Below, piece after piece: positions 11,351-19,762 of a DNA stretch of 64,000 bases. Source of the DNA: Planctomycetes bacterium syqfu (GTDB taxonomy: Bacteria; Planctomycetota; Phycisphaerae; Phycisphaerales; Phycisphaeraceae); assembly GCA_020974905.1 (NCBI GenBank), contig CP087563.1:1426001-1490000 (forward strand), given 5' to 3'. A model generated the notes under the pieces. The model worked only from the letters and a program-made list of their open reading frames with translations, was not told the origin of the DNA and made no database searches. Within the stretch, counting starts at the first letter, position 1. Each line of letters starts with the position of its first letter. Made by a program: the position numbers and the translations under genes.

Positions 11351-13149
11351 CCCAGCAACACATCTTCCCTTGCGAATCGGTACCGTGGTCCCTGGACGGT
11401 CTTGAAGAACAGGATGACCAAAAGGCCCATGGGGCCCAGGCGTCCGAGGAACATGGTGCCGATGATGACATACTTGCCAAACGTCGTTAATTCGCCGGTG
11501 ATCCCAGCGGATAAGCCGGTGCAGGTTGCTGCACTGACCACTTCAAATAAAATCCGGTAAAACGGGAACGGCTCGGATAAACACAGTAAAAACGCTGAAC
11601 AACTCACCAGCGCGATGTAACACGATCCCATGGCTGCGGCTTTGCGGATCAGCGATTCATCCAGTCGCCTGCCGAACGCCGACGCTTCGTCTTTTTGGCG
11701 TAGCGTTGCCAGTAAACCAAGGAAGATCAATGCCACGGTGGTGGTGCGCATCCCCCCTGCGGTACCCGAAGGTGATCCGCCTGCCATCATCAGCAGCATG
11801 GTGACGAAATACTCACCACTGGAAAGATTGTTCATATCAATGGTGTTAAAACCGGCAGTTCGGCTCGACCACGAAAGAAAGCTCGCATCCGCCAGTTTCC
11901 CGCCAAGTTCTCCGACGGTGATCGCGTCATGCTGGGCGTTGGCGGTGACGTTCAGGCCGGCTGCATCATGGGCATGTCCTGCCAACTGGGCAGCAAACAG
12001 CAACACCGTCCCCCCGACATACAATACGGCTGTGGTCGTCAGCACCGTCTTGGTATGCAGCGTCAAGCGCGTTTTATGGCGCAGCTTCGCATACAAATTG
12101 CTGATCACCGGGAACCCCAAACCACCAACCACAAGCAGAGGCACAACGACCATATGCGAGAGCATCGAATACCGATATCCCATCAACGAATCGGACTTGA
12201 GCGCAAAGCCGGCATTGCAGAATGCACTGACACTGTGAAACAGGCTGTAGCCAAGTCGCTCGGAAAAACTCAGCGGTTCATGCCACATCGGGATCATCGC
12301 AATCGTCCCGATGAGAATGCAGACCAGTGTGCAAAGCAGGATGAACTGCGTGAGTTTGACCACGTTCTGCAAGGGTTGATCGTTGAGCACGCGGCTGAGG
12401 GTGATCTCATCCCGCAAAGAAGTCCGGGCACCTAAAAGCATGGCGAAGACCGTGCCGAAGATCATGATGCCAAGTCCGCCCAGCAGGATGAAAATCCCGA
12501 TGATCGCCTGGCCAAACGGGGTGAAGTCGGTTGCGGTATCGCGGACGATCAAGCCGGTGACGCAGACGGCGGAGGTGATGGTAAACAGGGAGTCGGTCCA
12601 ACTGAGTTTCGGGCCGGGCACCGTTGCCAACGGGAGTTTGAGCAGTACCGTGCCAATGGCGATCAGCAGCATGAACCCCATCGGCAATAGCAACTCCGGT
12701 TTGGCGAGAATGCGCGAGATGAGCATGTTCAGCCACCAGAGATTAATGCTGAGCATCAACACCACCAGCAGGTCAAAAAGCACCCATGCCTGGTTGTATT
12801 GCAATGTCCCCAATATCGCACTGATCACCAGCAGGCTGTGAAGCAGTCGCGCGACGGAAACAAACTGTCGCGTTGCCAGCATCCCCAATCGCCCCGGGGG
12901 CAGGAGAATCCAGAAGTCGACCATGTACACACCCATGCACAGAATCTGCAGGCTGTGAATCCACACCGGCCCGACAATCGGCTGGATAAAGCCGCGGTCC
13001 AATGCTGCCAGAATCGCCGCGAGCATCAGCATTCCCAGTCGGCGCAGCAGCACCCTGGGCGGGAGAACCTGCCCATCGACAGGGATCGGCCTGGCTTGTC
13101 CATTTCGACTCATGCTGCTTAGTGTACTGTAGACGGTGAGTTGTGGCAT
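11347..13149 (-). CDS. Second TrkH/KtrB-type potassium uptake channel subunit
   Basis: A membrane channel subunit of a Ktr-like potassium uptake system. The filter regions are recognisable as SAVCVTGLIVR, SVSAFCNAGFAL, SRTAGFNTIDM and GGSPSGTAGGM. It is longer than the first copy because of about three extra hydrophobic segments before the first filter loop. The frame is open to a TTG at 13176. I give the first ATG (13149), and the ATG at 13113 (MSRNGQARPIPVD) is just as possible, since none has a clear Shine-Dalgarno site. The stop codon lies inside a repeat arm. Its partner is the KtrA-like gene downstream. It is divergent from nuoB. Confidence 0.9.
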   Translation of the reverse strand: MPQLTVYSTLSSMSRNGQARPIPVDGQVLPPRVLLRRLGMLMLAAILAALDRGFIQPIVGPVWIHSLQILCMGVYMVDFWILLPPGRLGMLATRQFVSVARLLHSLLVISAILGTLQYNQAWVLFDLLVVLMLSINLWWLNMLISRILAKPELLLPMGFMLLIAIGTVLLKLPLATVPGPKLSWTDSLFTITSAVCVTGLIVRDTATDFTPFGQAIIGIFILLGGLGIMIFGTVFAMLLGARTSLRDEITLSRVLNDQPLQNVVKLTQFILLCTLVCILIGTIAMIPMWHEPLSFSERLGYSLFHSVSAFCNAGFALKSDSLMGYRYSMLSHMVVVPLLVVGGLGFPVISNLYAKLRHKTRLTLHTKTVLTTTAVLYVGGTVLLFAAQLAGHAHDAAGLNVTANAQHDAITVGELGGKLADASFLSWSSRTAGFNTIDMNNLSSGEYFVTMLLMMAGGSPSGTAGGMRTTTVALIFLGLLATLRQKDEASAFGRRLDESLIRKAAAMGSCYIALVSCSAFLLCLSEPFPFYRILFEVVSAATCTGLSAGITGELTTFGKYVIIGTMFLGRLGPMGLLVILFFKTVQGPRYRFAREDVLLG

Positions 13150-13261
13150 TGTGACTTGGGGCAATCCCAAATTCAATTCGCCATGAACCGCCTTTGACCC
13201 TACAATAATGCTTTACAGGAAAGACACGAACAGATTAACCCGCCACCCGGAAAACTGTGTT

Positions 13262-13807
13262 ATGAGTTGGATTGAAAATCGCTTTGAAGAAGGTGTCATC
13301 GTCACCCAGGTCGACTGGTTTTTGAACTGGGCGAACAAGAGCAGTATTTGGCCGATGACTTTTGGTCTGGCATGCTGCGCTATTGAGATGATGGCCTTTG
13401 GTGCTTCGCGCTTTGACATTGACCGTTTTGGTGCCGGTGCCTTTCGTGCAACCCCCCGTCAGGCGGACCTGATGATCGTTGCTGGCACGGTGACCTACAA
13501 AATGGCTTCCCGCGTCAAACGACTTTACAACCAGATGCCCGAACCCAAGTACGTGATGGCCATGGGTGCCTGCACCGTCGGAGGTGGCCCCTACTTCAAA
13601 CATGGTTACCACGTCGTCAAGGGCGTGGACATGGTCGTGCCCGTGGATGTTTACGTTCCCGGATGCCCCCCGCGTCCCGAAGCCTTGATCGAAGGCCTCA
13701 TGCGTCTGCAGGACAAGATCCAGAAGAAGACACTGGGCATGCCCAAAGGCTCCAAAGTCAACAGCAAAGAACACGGCCTGCCAACCCCCACGCCTGCCGT
13801 GGTGTAA
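13262..13807 (+). CDS. nuoB: NADH-quinone oxidoreductase subunit B
   Basis: Complex I subunit that holds the terminal 4Fe-4S cluster N2 next to the quinone site. The 181-residue form starting at 13262 ([10 protein letters not shown]) has all four ligands: the adjacent pair Cys38-Cys39 in [10 protein letters not shown], Cys104 in MGACTVGGG and Cys135 in VPGCPPRPE. The frame continues upstream to 13208, but those 18 residues are not family-like, so the internal ATG is preferred. A TACAAT box at about 13200-13205 could be its promoter. It stands alone, away from nuoI and from any nuo operon. Confidence 0.95.
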   Translation: MSWIENRFEEGVIVTQVDWFLNWANKSSIWPMTFGLACCAIEMMAFGASRFDIDRFGAGAFRATPRQADLMIVAGTVTYKMASRVKRLYNQMPEPKYVMAMGACTVGGGPYFKHGYHVVKGVDMVVPVDVYVPGCPPRPEALIEGLMRLQDKIQKKTLGMPKGSKVNSKEHGLPTPTPAVV

Positions 13808-13858
13808 ATTTGCGTATCAGCAGAAAAGGCGGACAGCACATATTGTGTCCCTGGTCCA

Positions 13859-14287
13859 ATGACACAATCGATTGACCACCTAGTTCGTAGCGATGATCAA
13901 ACCCGACTCAACGTTCTGTTAGTCGAAGACTCCTATCCAGTTGCCCAATCCTTCACATTCCTGATGGAGGAATACGACTGGGACATCATCGGCCCGGCCC
14001 CGACCATAGATGCTGCCATGAAACTCGTCGAACAATTTGCCAGCACCATTGACGTCGCGGTTCTGGATATCAATCTACAAGGCCATTCCGTCGCACCGGT
14101 CGCCCAGAAACTCAGGGAATTATCCATCCCATTCGTCTTTCTGACCGGATACGGTGATGCCGACGCCATGCTCCCGGCACATTTCGAGGAATACCCCACC
14201 CTGCTCAAACCCGTCCGTGAGGAAGAACTCATCGAGAAGGTCAACGCATTGATCAAGTCACGCTTCGATGAGGATCAATCCAACTGA
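13859..14287 (+). CDS. Stand-alone response regulator receiver protein
   Basis: A 142-residue CheY-like protein with no output domain. The receiver pocket is complete: acidic pair Glu23-Asp24 in LLVEDS, phosphoacceptor Asp70 in VAVLDINL, Thr96 in FLTGYG and Lys117 in LLKPV. The C-terminal 20 residues end the fold, so it must act by protein contact. No histidine kinase is nearby, and its partner is unknown. The start has no clear Shine-Dalgarno site. It lies 51 bases after nuoB but is unlikely to be related in function. Confidence 0.9.
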   Translation: MTQSIDHLVRSDDQTRLNVLLVEDSYPVAQSFTFLMEEYDWDIIGPAPTIDAAMKLVEQFASTIDVAVLDINLQGHSVAPVAQKLRELSIPFVFLTGYGDADAMLPAHFEEYPTLLKPVREEELIEKVNALIKSRFDEDQSN

Positions 14288-14531
14288 GACAACCACCATC
14301 CCGACTCATTGGCTGACATTTACCAGCATTCACATCACCGCAGTTGACGGCAATGCCCACCTGCTTACCAACGATAACAGGGTCGAATCGCCATCTCCAA
14401 CAAATCTGTGGTATGGTATTGACCACCCGCCTGTTAAGTTGCATTCCGCTTGCTGGATTTCTTGTTAGAATGACTTGCACTGATCGGCATGCCGCTGCCG
14501 TCGATCCATCCATTTAGCTACGAGGTTTGAT

Positions 14532-15152
14532 ATGTCCCACTTTGCTCGCACGACGGTCCTCCTGTTTTGTCTGTTGTTGATGGTCAGCCTGACCGGTTGC
14601 CAATCCAGGACATCCGTTGGCACGATGCGTTTGGCCGACTACTCCAATCTCTACGCCCAGAACCCCACCGCCCTGGTCTACATGCAATCGGAAGTCGGCA
14701 ACTACAACGCCTTTCTCATCGAGCCTGCCAACTACCGCATGGACACCCGCGTGAAAGTCCGCGACACCAAACTCAAACAGCTTGCCTCGCAACTCCAGAC
14801 CACCGTCTACGATGACATGAAAAAGGCCGGCTACTCACTGGTCACCCGCTCCCAACCGGGCGTGATCCGCATCCGGATCATCCTCGCTCAGATCAATGCC
14901 AACTCCAGCGTTTACACCCAAACCGATGATCTGATCACGCAGGGACTTGAACCCGGTCAGGCTGTGGTCGAAGCAGAAATTCTCTCACTGGATGGTGAGC
15001 AGCAACTTGGCGCCCTGGTCATTGCGGACGAAAAAATGCCGGTCTCCATCAAGGATCTGACCGACGAAAAGACCGCTGCCAAGGTCTTCGCCAGTTGGGC
15101 CAAGCAACTGCGTCTTCGCATCGACCAGATGCACGGCCGAAGCACGATGTGA
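14532..15152 (+). CDS. DUF3313-like lipoprotein
   Basis: A 206-residue secreted lipoprotein. The signal peptide ends in a lipobox LTGC with Cys at about residue 23, so it is expected to be lipidated and membrane-anchored. After that, RLADYSNL and a series of alternating beta and alpha segments (for example VIRIRIILAQIN) resemble the DUF3313 family of putative lipoproteins; function unknown. GAGG lies 6 bases before the ATG. A possible promoter TTGCAT-18-TTAGAAT lies around 14442-14472. The family call rests on pattern memory only. Confidence 0.75.
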   Translation: MSHFARTTVLLFCLLLMVSLTGCQSRTSVGTMRLADYSNLYAQNPTALVYMQSEVGNYNAFLIEPANYRMDTRVKVRDTKLKQLASQLQTTVYDDMKKAGYSLVTRSQPGVIRIRIILAQINANSSVYTQTDDLITQGLEPGQAVVEAEILSLDGEQQLGALVIADEKMPVSIKDLTDEKTAAKVFASWAKQLRLRIDQMHGRSTM

Positions 15153-15187
15153 TTTGAATCATCAATCACTCAACAATTCAACAAGAC

Positions 15188-15218
15188 ACCGGCGTTGCGT
15201 AGCAACGCGGCTACTTTT
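15188..15218 (-). repeat. REP palindrome beside the RAYT gene
   Basis: The core GCGTTGCGTAGCAACGC sits in a longer unit that on the minus strand reads GTAGCCGCGTTGC. It lies downstream of the transposase gene. Two more copies lie upstream of that gene (15868-15893, 15920-15948). Confidence 0.75.
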
Positions 15219-15265
15219 ACTGCTGTTAATGAGTGCTCTTTATTCACAGCTTTCTATCAGCACTT

Positions 15266-15312
15266 GATCGCGAATTGCGTTACGCCGTGTTGCGTTGCTG
15301 TGTGACGCGATC
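15266..15312. repeat. Degenerate REP-like inverted repeat overlapping the RAYT stop
   Basis: The outer arms GATCGCG (15266-15272) and CGCGATC (15306-15312) enclose a GCGTTACGC...GCGTTGC stretch of the same sequence character as the REP copies. The right arm overlaps the stop codon of the transposase gene at 15311, so it would form at the 3' end of its mRNA. Confidence 0.45.
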
Positions 15313-15784
15313 ACGACTGATTTTCAAACCACTTGTGGCCTCGATGAGAAGGCAAATAGCGCGTCATTAAATAATCGAAGTGTTTGCGATCCTTCACACG
15401 CTTTCTCGAACCGAGCTTCGCAAACCATGTGCGTTTTCCCAAGTGCTCATTGAGTTGTCGCGTTAAGCCTCCACGTAAGCTCCGACGAATCTGTTGCCAT
15501 TCTCTTTGGTCATGCCAACTGATGAGTATGTGCACGTGTGTAGGATCTGTCGCAACCGCATGTACTCTCAAATCAATGTGTTTAGATACCAGCATGAGAG
15601 ATTCAACAAGACACCGCTGAACCCCATCATCAAAGACCGCTGTCTCATGCAATTGATTAGACTTGTATGCTCCAGCAATCACTGGATCACGAGGTTGCAA
15701 ACCTTGCATGCGATGCACATAACCACACTTGTGCGATGGCATCCACGTTCCATAACCGTGAAAAGTAAAGAGATAACAAGGCAT
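15311..15784 (-). CDS. REP-associated tyrosine transposase (RAYT, Y1/HUH family)
   Basis: A 157-residue single-strand DNA transposase relative of the IS200 TnpA type. The metal-binding HUH motif is His83-Val-His85 in PTHVHILISWH. Candidate nucleophile tyrosines are Tyr138 and Tyr143 near the C-terminus (DYLMTRYLPSHRGHKW). There is no TnpB gene and no IS200 end structure. Instead, REP-like palindromes lie on both sides, the hallmark of domesticated RAYTs that move or maintain REP sequences. The ATG at 15784 has a TACAAT box close upstream. The gene lies between pheT (upstream) and the lipoprotein gene. Confidence 0.85.
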   Translation of the reverse strand: MPCYLFTFHGYGTWMPSHKCGYVHRMQGLQPRDPVIAGAYKSNQLHETAVFDDGVQRCLVESLMLVSKHIDLRVHAVATDPTHVHILISWHDQREWQQIRRSLRGGLTRQLNEHLGKRTWFAKLGSRKRVKDRKHFDYLMTRYLPSHRGHKWFENQS

Positions 15785-15867
15785 GCTTTTATTGTAGATA
15801 CATACTGCTTGATGCTAAATAACAACCTTGCGTTGTATTCGCCAAAAGTTGTTTAATCAACAACACC

Positions 15868-15893
15868 AATAGCCGCGTTGCTACGCAACGCTG
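15868..15893 (+). repeat. REP palindrome, first half of an inverted pair
   Basis: The unit AATAGCCGCGTTGC-TA-CGCAACGC lies upstream of the RAYT gene. Together with the inverted copy at 15920-15948 it forms a BIME-like pair with a spacer of about 26 bases. Confidence 0.75.
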
Positions 15894-15919
15894 GTGCCTT
15901 GAAAATTTCGTAACCAAGC

Positions 15920-15948
15920 CCGGCGTTGCCTAGCAACGCGGCTATTTT
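15920..15948 (-). repeat. REP palindrome, second half of an inverted pair
   Basis: The unit CGGCGTTGC-CTA-GCAACGCGG followed by CTATTTT is the inverted partner of 15868-15893. It lies just after the pheT stop codon (15984, minus strand), so the pair may also protect or terminate the pheT transcript. Confidence 0.75.
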
Positions 15949-15983
15949 CAGCATGTGTTAATCAATTAACTGAATATCACAAC

Positions 15984-18026
15984 TCAAGCGCGGATTTCGG
16001 CACCGACTTTGTTCGTCAATGCTTCCATCACCGACTTCATCTGGCCGTCGACCTGTTCGTGACGCAACGTGCTCTGCTCATCGCGGAAGGTCAGACGCAA
16101 AGACACACTCTTGATGCCCTTGGGGATCGGCTTGCCACGATAGGTCGTGACGAAGTCCAACGACTCCATGAACTGCGGCCTGGTTGCAAGCACCTCAGCT
16201 TGAATCTGATCCCAGGTCACTTCGTCTTTCACCAGGACGGAGAGATCACGTTCAATCGCAGGATAACGCGACAGCGCTCCAACCAACCGTTGAGCAGGAT
16301 ACAAATCAATCAATGGCTGCAAGACCAGTGAAGCGCCAATCACCGGCGTTTGCAGGTCAAAAGCGTCCTGCGTCGCCTTGTCGATCAGGCCCATCACGCC
16401 CACGGACTTGCCGTTGACGGTAACAGCCAACGCATCGGAGAAGCATGGCATGTCGGTTGCGGTGAACTCCAATTTCGCATCACCGCCGAGTCGTTCGACC
16501 AGTTCGGTGATCATGCCACGCATCGCACGCAAAGCGAGTTGCGGGTTACTCACGTCAGCAAGCATGCCCAGTTCGCGGTGTTCGACGATGTTGTCGCTGT
16601 CTGACTTCCGGGGGTCGCGGGACCAGACGGATGCGGTTTCAAAAAGTTTGACGTCTGCGTTGCCCACATCCTGATTGCCTTTGCGACAGACCATCAACGA
16701 AGGCAGGATACTGGGGCGCAGCATTGGTTCAGCTTTGCGGCGTTCATCCCCAATTTCCAGGGGTTGATTGCCTTTGGGAACAAAAAGCATGCCACGCTTG
16801 GGATCGACGAAACTGAAGGTCATCGTCTCGCAGTAACCGTGTGCGGTGAGAATCTGAGCAAGACGTTTGCGTGCTTTGAGATTCTCCTGCGACGGGCGGA
16901 CCTGCAAGGTGATCTTGTCATTGACCGGGATGTTGGCCATGCCGTACATGCGGGCGACTTCTTCGATCAAGTCCACTTCGCGCTGAATGTCCGAACGGTA
17001 TGTCGGGACGGTGACGTTGAGTTGATCGCCATCAATTTCAGCATCGAGTGTCAGCGAGTTGAGTAAGCCTGCCATGACCTCGGGGGTGAGTGTGACACCC
17101 ATCAGATCGTTACAACGCTTGATGCGCAGCGCGATGACCTTGGGCTGCGGTTCATCTTCACCGACGCGGATGACGCCTTTGGCTAACGTCCCCCCTGCCA
17201 GTTCCATGATAAGTTGGGCAGCACGCTGCGAAGCGATTTCCACGCCACGCGGGTCAACGCCACGCTCAAAGCGGTAACTCGAATCGCTGGAGAGTTTCAT
17301 TCGGCGACTGGTGGTACGCACCGACAACTGATCAAAGCGAGCAGACTCAAGCAGGATGTTGGTCGTGCTGTCAGTCACTTCGCTGTCGAGCCCACCCATG
17401 ACACCAGCGACGGTTCGAGGCTTGGAGGCATCAGCAATGACGAGCATGGAGTCCGCGAGTTTGTGCTTCGTGCCGTCGATGGCGGTGAATTCTTCACCCT
17501 TGGTGGCGCGACGGACGACGATCTTGCCACCATCGAGTTTGTCCATGTCGAAGGTGTGCAGCGGTTGACCCATTTCCATGAGTACGAAGTTGGTCACGTC
17601 CACCACGTTGTTCACCGACCGAAGACCGATGGCTTCGAGGCAGTCCACAAGCCACTTGGGAGACGGGCCGACTTTCACGCCCTGAATCACACGGGCGGTG
17701 TACACCGGGCAGAGATCCGTATCGTCATTGGTGACGGAGGTAAGAGAGTCGACCGCGGTGTCGGACTCGGCGATGCTGATTTGGGGCTGCTTGAGTTCAA
17801 GGTCCGGCGCGCCTGCAGCAACTTCGCGTGCCATCCCGATGTGGGACAAGCAGTCGGAGCGATTGGAGGTGACTTCCGCGTCGATAAAGACATCACCCCC
17901 CGGAACCCCGTCAAGTTGTTCGACTTCTTCAATGGGAAATCCCTGCTGACCGAGGAGGGTGCAAACCTGCTCCTGCGAGGCCGGGGCGGACAGATAACGA
18001 TTAAGCCAGTTCAAGCTGAGTTTCAT
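15984..18026 (-). CDS. pheT: Phenylalanine-tRNA ligase beta subunit, lacking the EMAP-type tRNA-binding domain
   Basis: Beta subunit of the cytoplasmic alpha2-beta2 synthetase that charges tRNA-Phe. The 680 residues are about 115 short of the usual 795. The N-terminal MKLSLNWLNRYL and EVEQLDGVPG run straight into DAEVTSNRSDCLSHIGMARE, whereas typical bacterial PheT has a tRNA-binding OB fold (EMAP type) between these points. The B3/B4 editing region, the B5 domain, the core domain and a C-terminal FDX-ACB domain (RYPAIERDLSVLV to the end) are present. pheS is not adjacent. The gene is otherwise intact, so the loss looks natural. Confidence 0.95.
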   Translation of the reverse strand: MKLSLNWLNRYLSAPASQEQVCTLLGQQGFPIEEVEQLDGVPGGDVFIDAEVTSNRSDCLSHIGMAREVAAGAPDLELKQPQISIAESDTAVDSLTSVTNDDTDLCPVYTARVIQGVKVGPSPKWLVDCLEAIGLRSVNNVVDVTNFVLMEMGQPLHTFDMDKLDGGKIVVRRATKGEEFTAIDGTKHKLADSMLVIADASKPRTVAGVMGGLDSEVTDSTTNILLESARFDQLSVRTTSRRMKLSSDSSYRFERGVDPRGVEIASQRAAQLIMELAGGTLAKGVIRVGEDEPQPKVIALRIKRCNDLMGVTLTPEVMAGLLNSLTLDAEIDGDQLNVTVPTYRSDIQREVDLIEEVARMYGMANIPVNDKITLQVRPSQENLKARKRLAQILTAHGYCETMTFSFVDPKRGMLFVPKGNQPLEIGDERRKAEPMLRPSILPSLMVCRKGNQDVGNADVKLFETASVWSRDPRKSDSDNIVEHRELGMLADVSNPQLALRAMRGMITELVERLGGDAKLEFTATDMPCFSDALAVTVNGKSVGVMGLIDKATQDAFDLQTPVIGASLVLQPLIDLYPAQRLVGALSRYPAIERDLSVLVKDEVTWDQIQAEVLATRPQFMESLDFVTTYRGKPIPKGIKSVSLRLTFRDEQSTLRHEQVDGQMKSVMEALTNKVGAEIRA

Positions 18027-18395
18027 AGACGGTAAAGATTAACAAGATAGGCGAAATCAGCAAGGTTGCAGGGACGTTTGGGGGTTTGGGATTGTGTTTG
18101 AGAAGTCTGTCCCAATGGATTGAACCTGGACGCAGAGGTCGCAGAGCTAAGACATGGTGATACTCATGTCACATGCACAGGCGAGCCGCGGTGTGTCACC
18201 GCGGGATTCGACGGAGTCGAATGACCATGCACTGACGTACCATCATATTCAAACCAAACTTGAGCTGCGCTCAATCCCGCGTCGACACGACGCGGCTCGC
18301 CTGAAGTCTCCTGCGTTAGCTATGTGTCGCTGTGACTGTGGTTAAGACATACAAGTTAGATGGAAGAATTGCTGTCTCCAATTCATCTCAAGCGG
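18027..18395. repeat. Gene-free spacer with a REP-like inverted pair
   Basis: No gene is visible in 369 bases. A short 9-base-period remnant (CGCAGAGGT CGCAGAGCT) lies at about 18130-18149. An inverted pair of GC-rich palindromes follows: the left unit at 18179-18207 contains CCGCGGTGTGTCACCGCGG, and the right unit at 18274-18302 contains CGCGTCGACACGACGCG. Both share the ends GGCGAGCCGCG / CGCGGCTCGCC. The right unit is repeated without change at 51223-51251. A small TCGAC-GGA-GTCGA stem lies at 18208-18220. Confidence 0.7.
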
Positions 18396-18800
18396 TTAGC
18401 TTTGCAGTTGTAACTTGAAATGGATGCGTGCCAGGAGTTGGCTTGCCTCTTGATGGGTGTAGCCGTCAAGTTGGAGTTCGAGTTTGCGACCCTTGGTGGT
18501 GCGGATCACCAGCCAGTGGACTTTCTGCATGTTCAACAGATGCCAAAGCAGATACAACATGACAAACGCAGCAGTCAAGACAACCCCACCACGATTGGTG
18601 AAAAGATAGAGACTGGCAATGCCATAGGATTTGACCCACCAGGTCAGAAAAATGGCAAGCAGGATGACAATGATACTTGCAAGATATGGGTGTCGAAAGT
18701 TGATTCGCGCGTCTGTCATGTCGGAGACAGCGATGGTGTGATGCAGATCCTTGCGCGAATAGCGCAGGATGTCATGCTCATCGAGAACCAACGAAGTCAA
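18396..18800 (-). CDS. Small protein with two membrane helices, unknown function
   Basis: A 134-residue protein with two hydrophobic helices (about residues 40-60 and 72-92) between a polar N-terminal part and a C-terminal part of alternating beta and helix segments (HWLVIRTTKGRKLELQLDGY). The tail recalls small PH-like membrane-associated domains, but I do not recognise a named family. The start is a TTG at 18800 with AGGAG 8 bases upstream. It is followed by nothing but spacer until pheT and probably shares a transcript with the two genes above it (18833 and 19067). Confidence 0.6.
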   Translation of the reverse strand: MTSLVLDEHDILRYSRKDLHHTIAVSDMTDARINFRHPYLASIIVILLAIFLTWWVKSYGIASLYLFTNRGGVVLTAAFVMLYLLWHLLNMQKVHWLVIRTTKGRKLELQLDGYTHQEASQLLARIHFKLQLQS

Positions 18801-18832
18801 TGCTTAAACTCCTGAAAAACGTCCCCTTGAAG

Positions 18833-19036
18833 TCAAATATTCGTCTTTTCATGCGAAGATTTGCCAAATCCTTTACCCATTTTACCCATAGCCATACCGG
18901 CAGCACCAACGAGTAACAAAATCAGTATGGGGTCGGGACCTTTGACACAAAGTAAGACGATCAAACCGCCCAGACAGATCAGATTGATGATCAACAGGAT
19001 CAGGTCCGTTCGACCTAGTTGGAAAGAATTGGACAT
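18833..19036 (-). CDS. 67-residue membrane protein
   Basis: A very small protein with two hydrophobic helices (about residues 11-29 and 36-49) and a lysine-rich tail MGKMGKGFGKS. The ATG has a strong GGGGGGAA about 5 bases upstream, which supports real translation. Function unknown. It lies between the TPR gene (19067) and the 18396 gene, all in one direction with gaps of about 30 bases. Confidence 0.55.
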   Translation of the reverse strand: MSNSFQLGRTDLILLIINLICLGGLIVLLCVKGPDPILILLLVGAAGMAMGKMGKGFGKSSHEKTNI

Positions 19037-19066
19037 GTGTTCCCCCCGGAGTTGAGACGAGTTGAC

Positions 19067-19762
19067 TTAGACCCCGACGCGCTCCTGAGCGAAGTGGTCG
19101 GATGAGTCGTTGGCATCGCGGACTCTTGCCTGCAGACGTTCGATGGCTGCGAGGACCGCGTTGACATTGGGATTGATCTGGTGAGCCATGCGGTAGTGGG
19201 TCAAAGCGCGATGGAAGTCCCCCTTTTGGGTGTAGCAGTGCCCCAAACCGGCCATGGCACCGAAGTGACGCGGGATTTGTGCCAAGGCCTTCTGACAGTA
19301 CTTCAGTGATTTATCCCATTTACCCAGCAGGTAATAGACGATCGAACACTGGTTGTAGGCTTCGGCAAAATTGGGGTCAATTGTGGCGGCTTCCTTGAAA
19401 CTGCCCAAGGCTGCCTTGTATTCGTTGCTCTCAAGCTGATCGACGCCACGTCGGAATGCCGGCAGGGCCTCGGACTTACCGGATTTGAACCAGATCGCCC
19501 ATAAACCGTGCTCTGCCATCTTGTTAACCTGGCGATCCTCATCCTTGAGGGCGCGGAAAAGGTAGTCTTCGACAGACTGGTCACCGATGAGTCCCAAGGC
19601 AATGGCAGCGACGCGACGGGTGTCGACATCCCCTTCATCGAGCATGCGACAAAGGTCAGCCATGCTGCATTGGTTTTTCACGGTGTCCACGAAGGCCTTG
19701 GTGTCGTGAGCTTGGAGAGCTTCACGAACTGCCAGCATGAACTTCGTTGTGTCAAATTGCAT
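19067..19762 (-). CDS. HEAT-repeat plus TPR scaffold protein
   Basis: A 231-residue soluble protein. Residues about 25-85 look like HEAT/PBS-lyase repeats (DVDTRRVAAIALGLIGD, then a second with RALKDEDRQVNKMAEHGLWA). Residues about 105-210 hold three TPR units (for example NEYKAALGSFKEAATIDPNF, then LGKWDKSLKYCQKALAQIP, then GDFHRALTHYRMAHQINPN). No enzyme motif is present, so a protein-protein scaffold role is likely. It is divergent from the tad locus, with 480 bases between them, and heads a three-gene minus-strand group. Confidence 0.75.
   Translation of the reverse strand: MQFDTTKFMLAVREALQAHDTKAFVDTVKNQCSMADLCRMLDEGDVDTRRVAAIALGLIGDQSVEDYLFRALKDEDRQVNKMAEHGLWAIWFKSGKSEALPAFRRGVDQLESNEYKAALGSFKEAATIDPNFAEAYNQCSIVYYLLGKWDKSLKYCQKALAQIPRHFGAMAGLGHCYTQKGDFHRALTHYRMAHQINPNVNAVLAAIERLQARVRDANDSSDHFAQERVGV

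Noticed and set aside
15188-15948. Complete IS200/IS605 insertion sequence
   Set aside because: There is no TnpB gene and no subterminal end structure of the usual kind; the flanking palindromes are the REP type and recur elsewhere, which fits a RAYT.
17214-18035. Plus-strand open frame of about 273 codons opposite pheT
   Set aside because: It is a shadow of pheT, with His/Asp/Val-rich composition and no recognisable domain.
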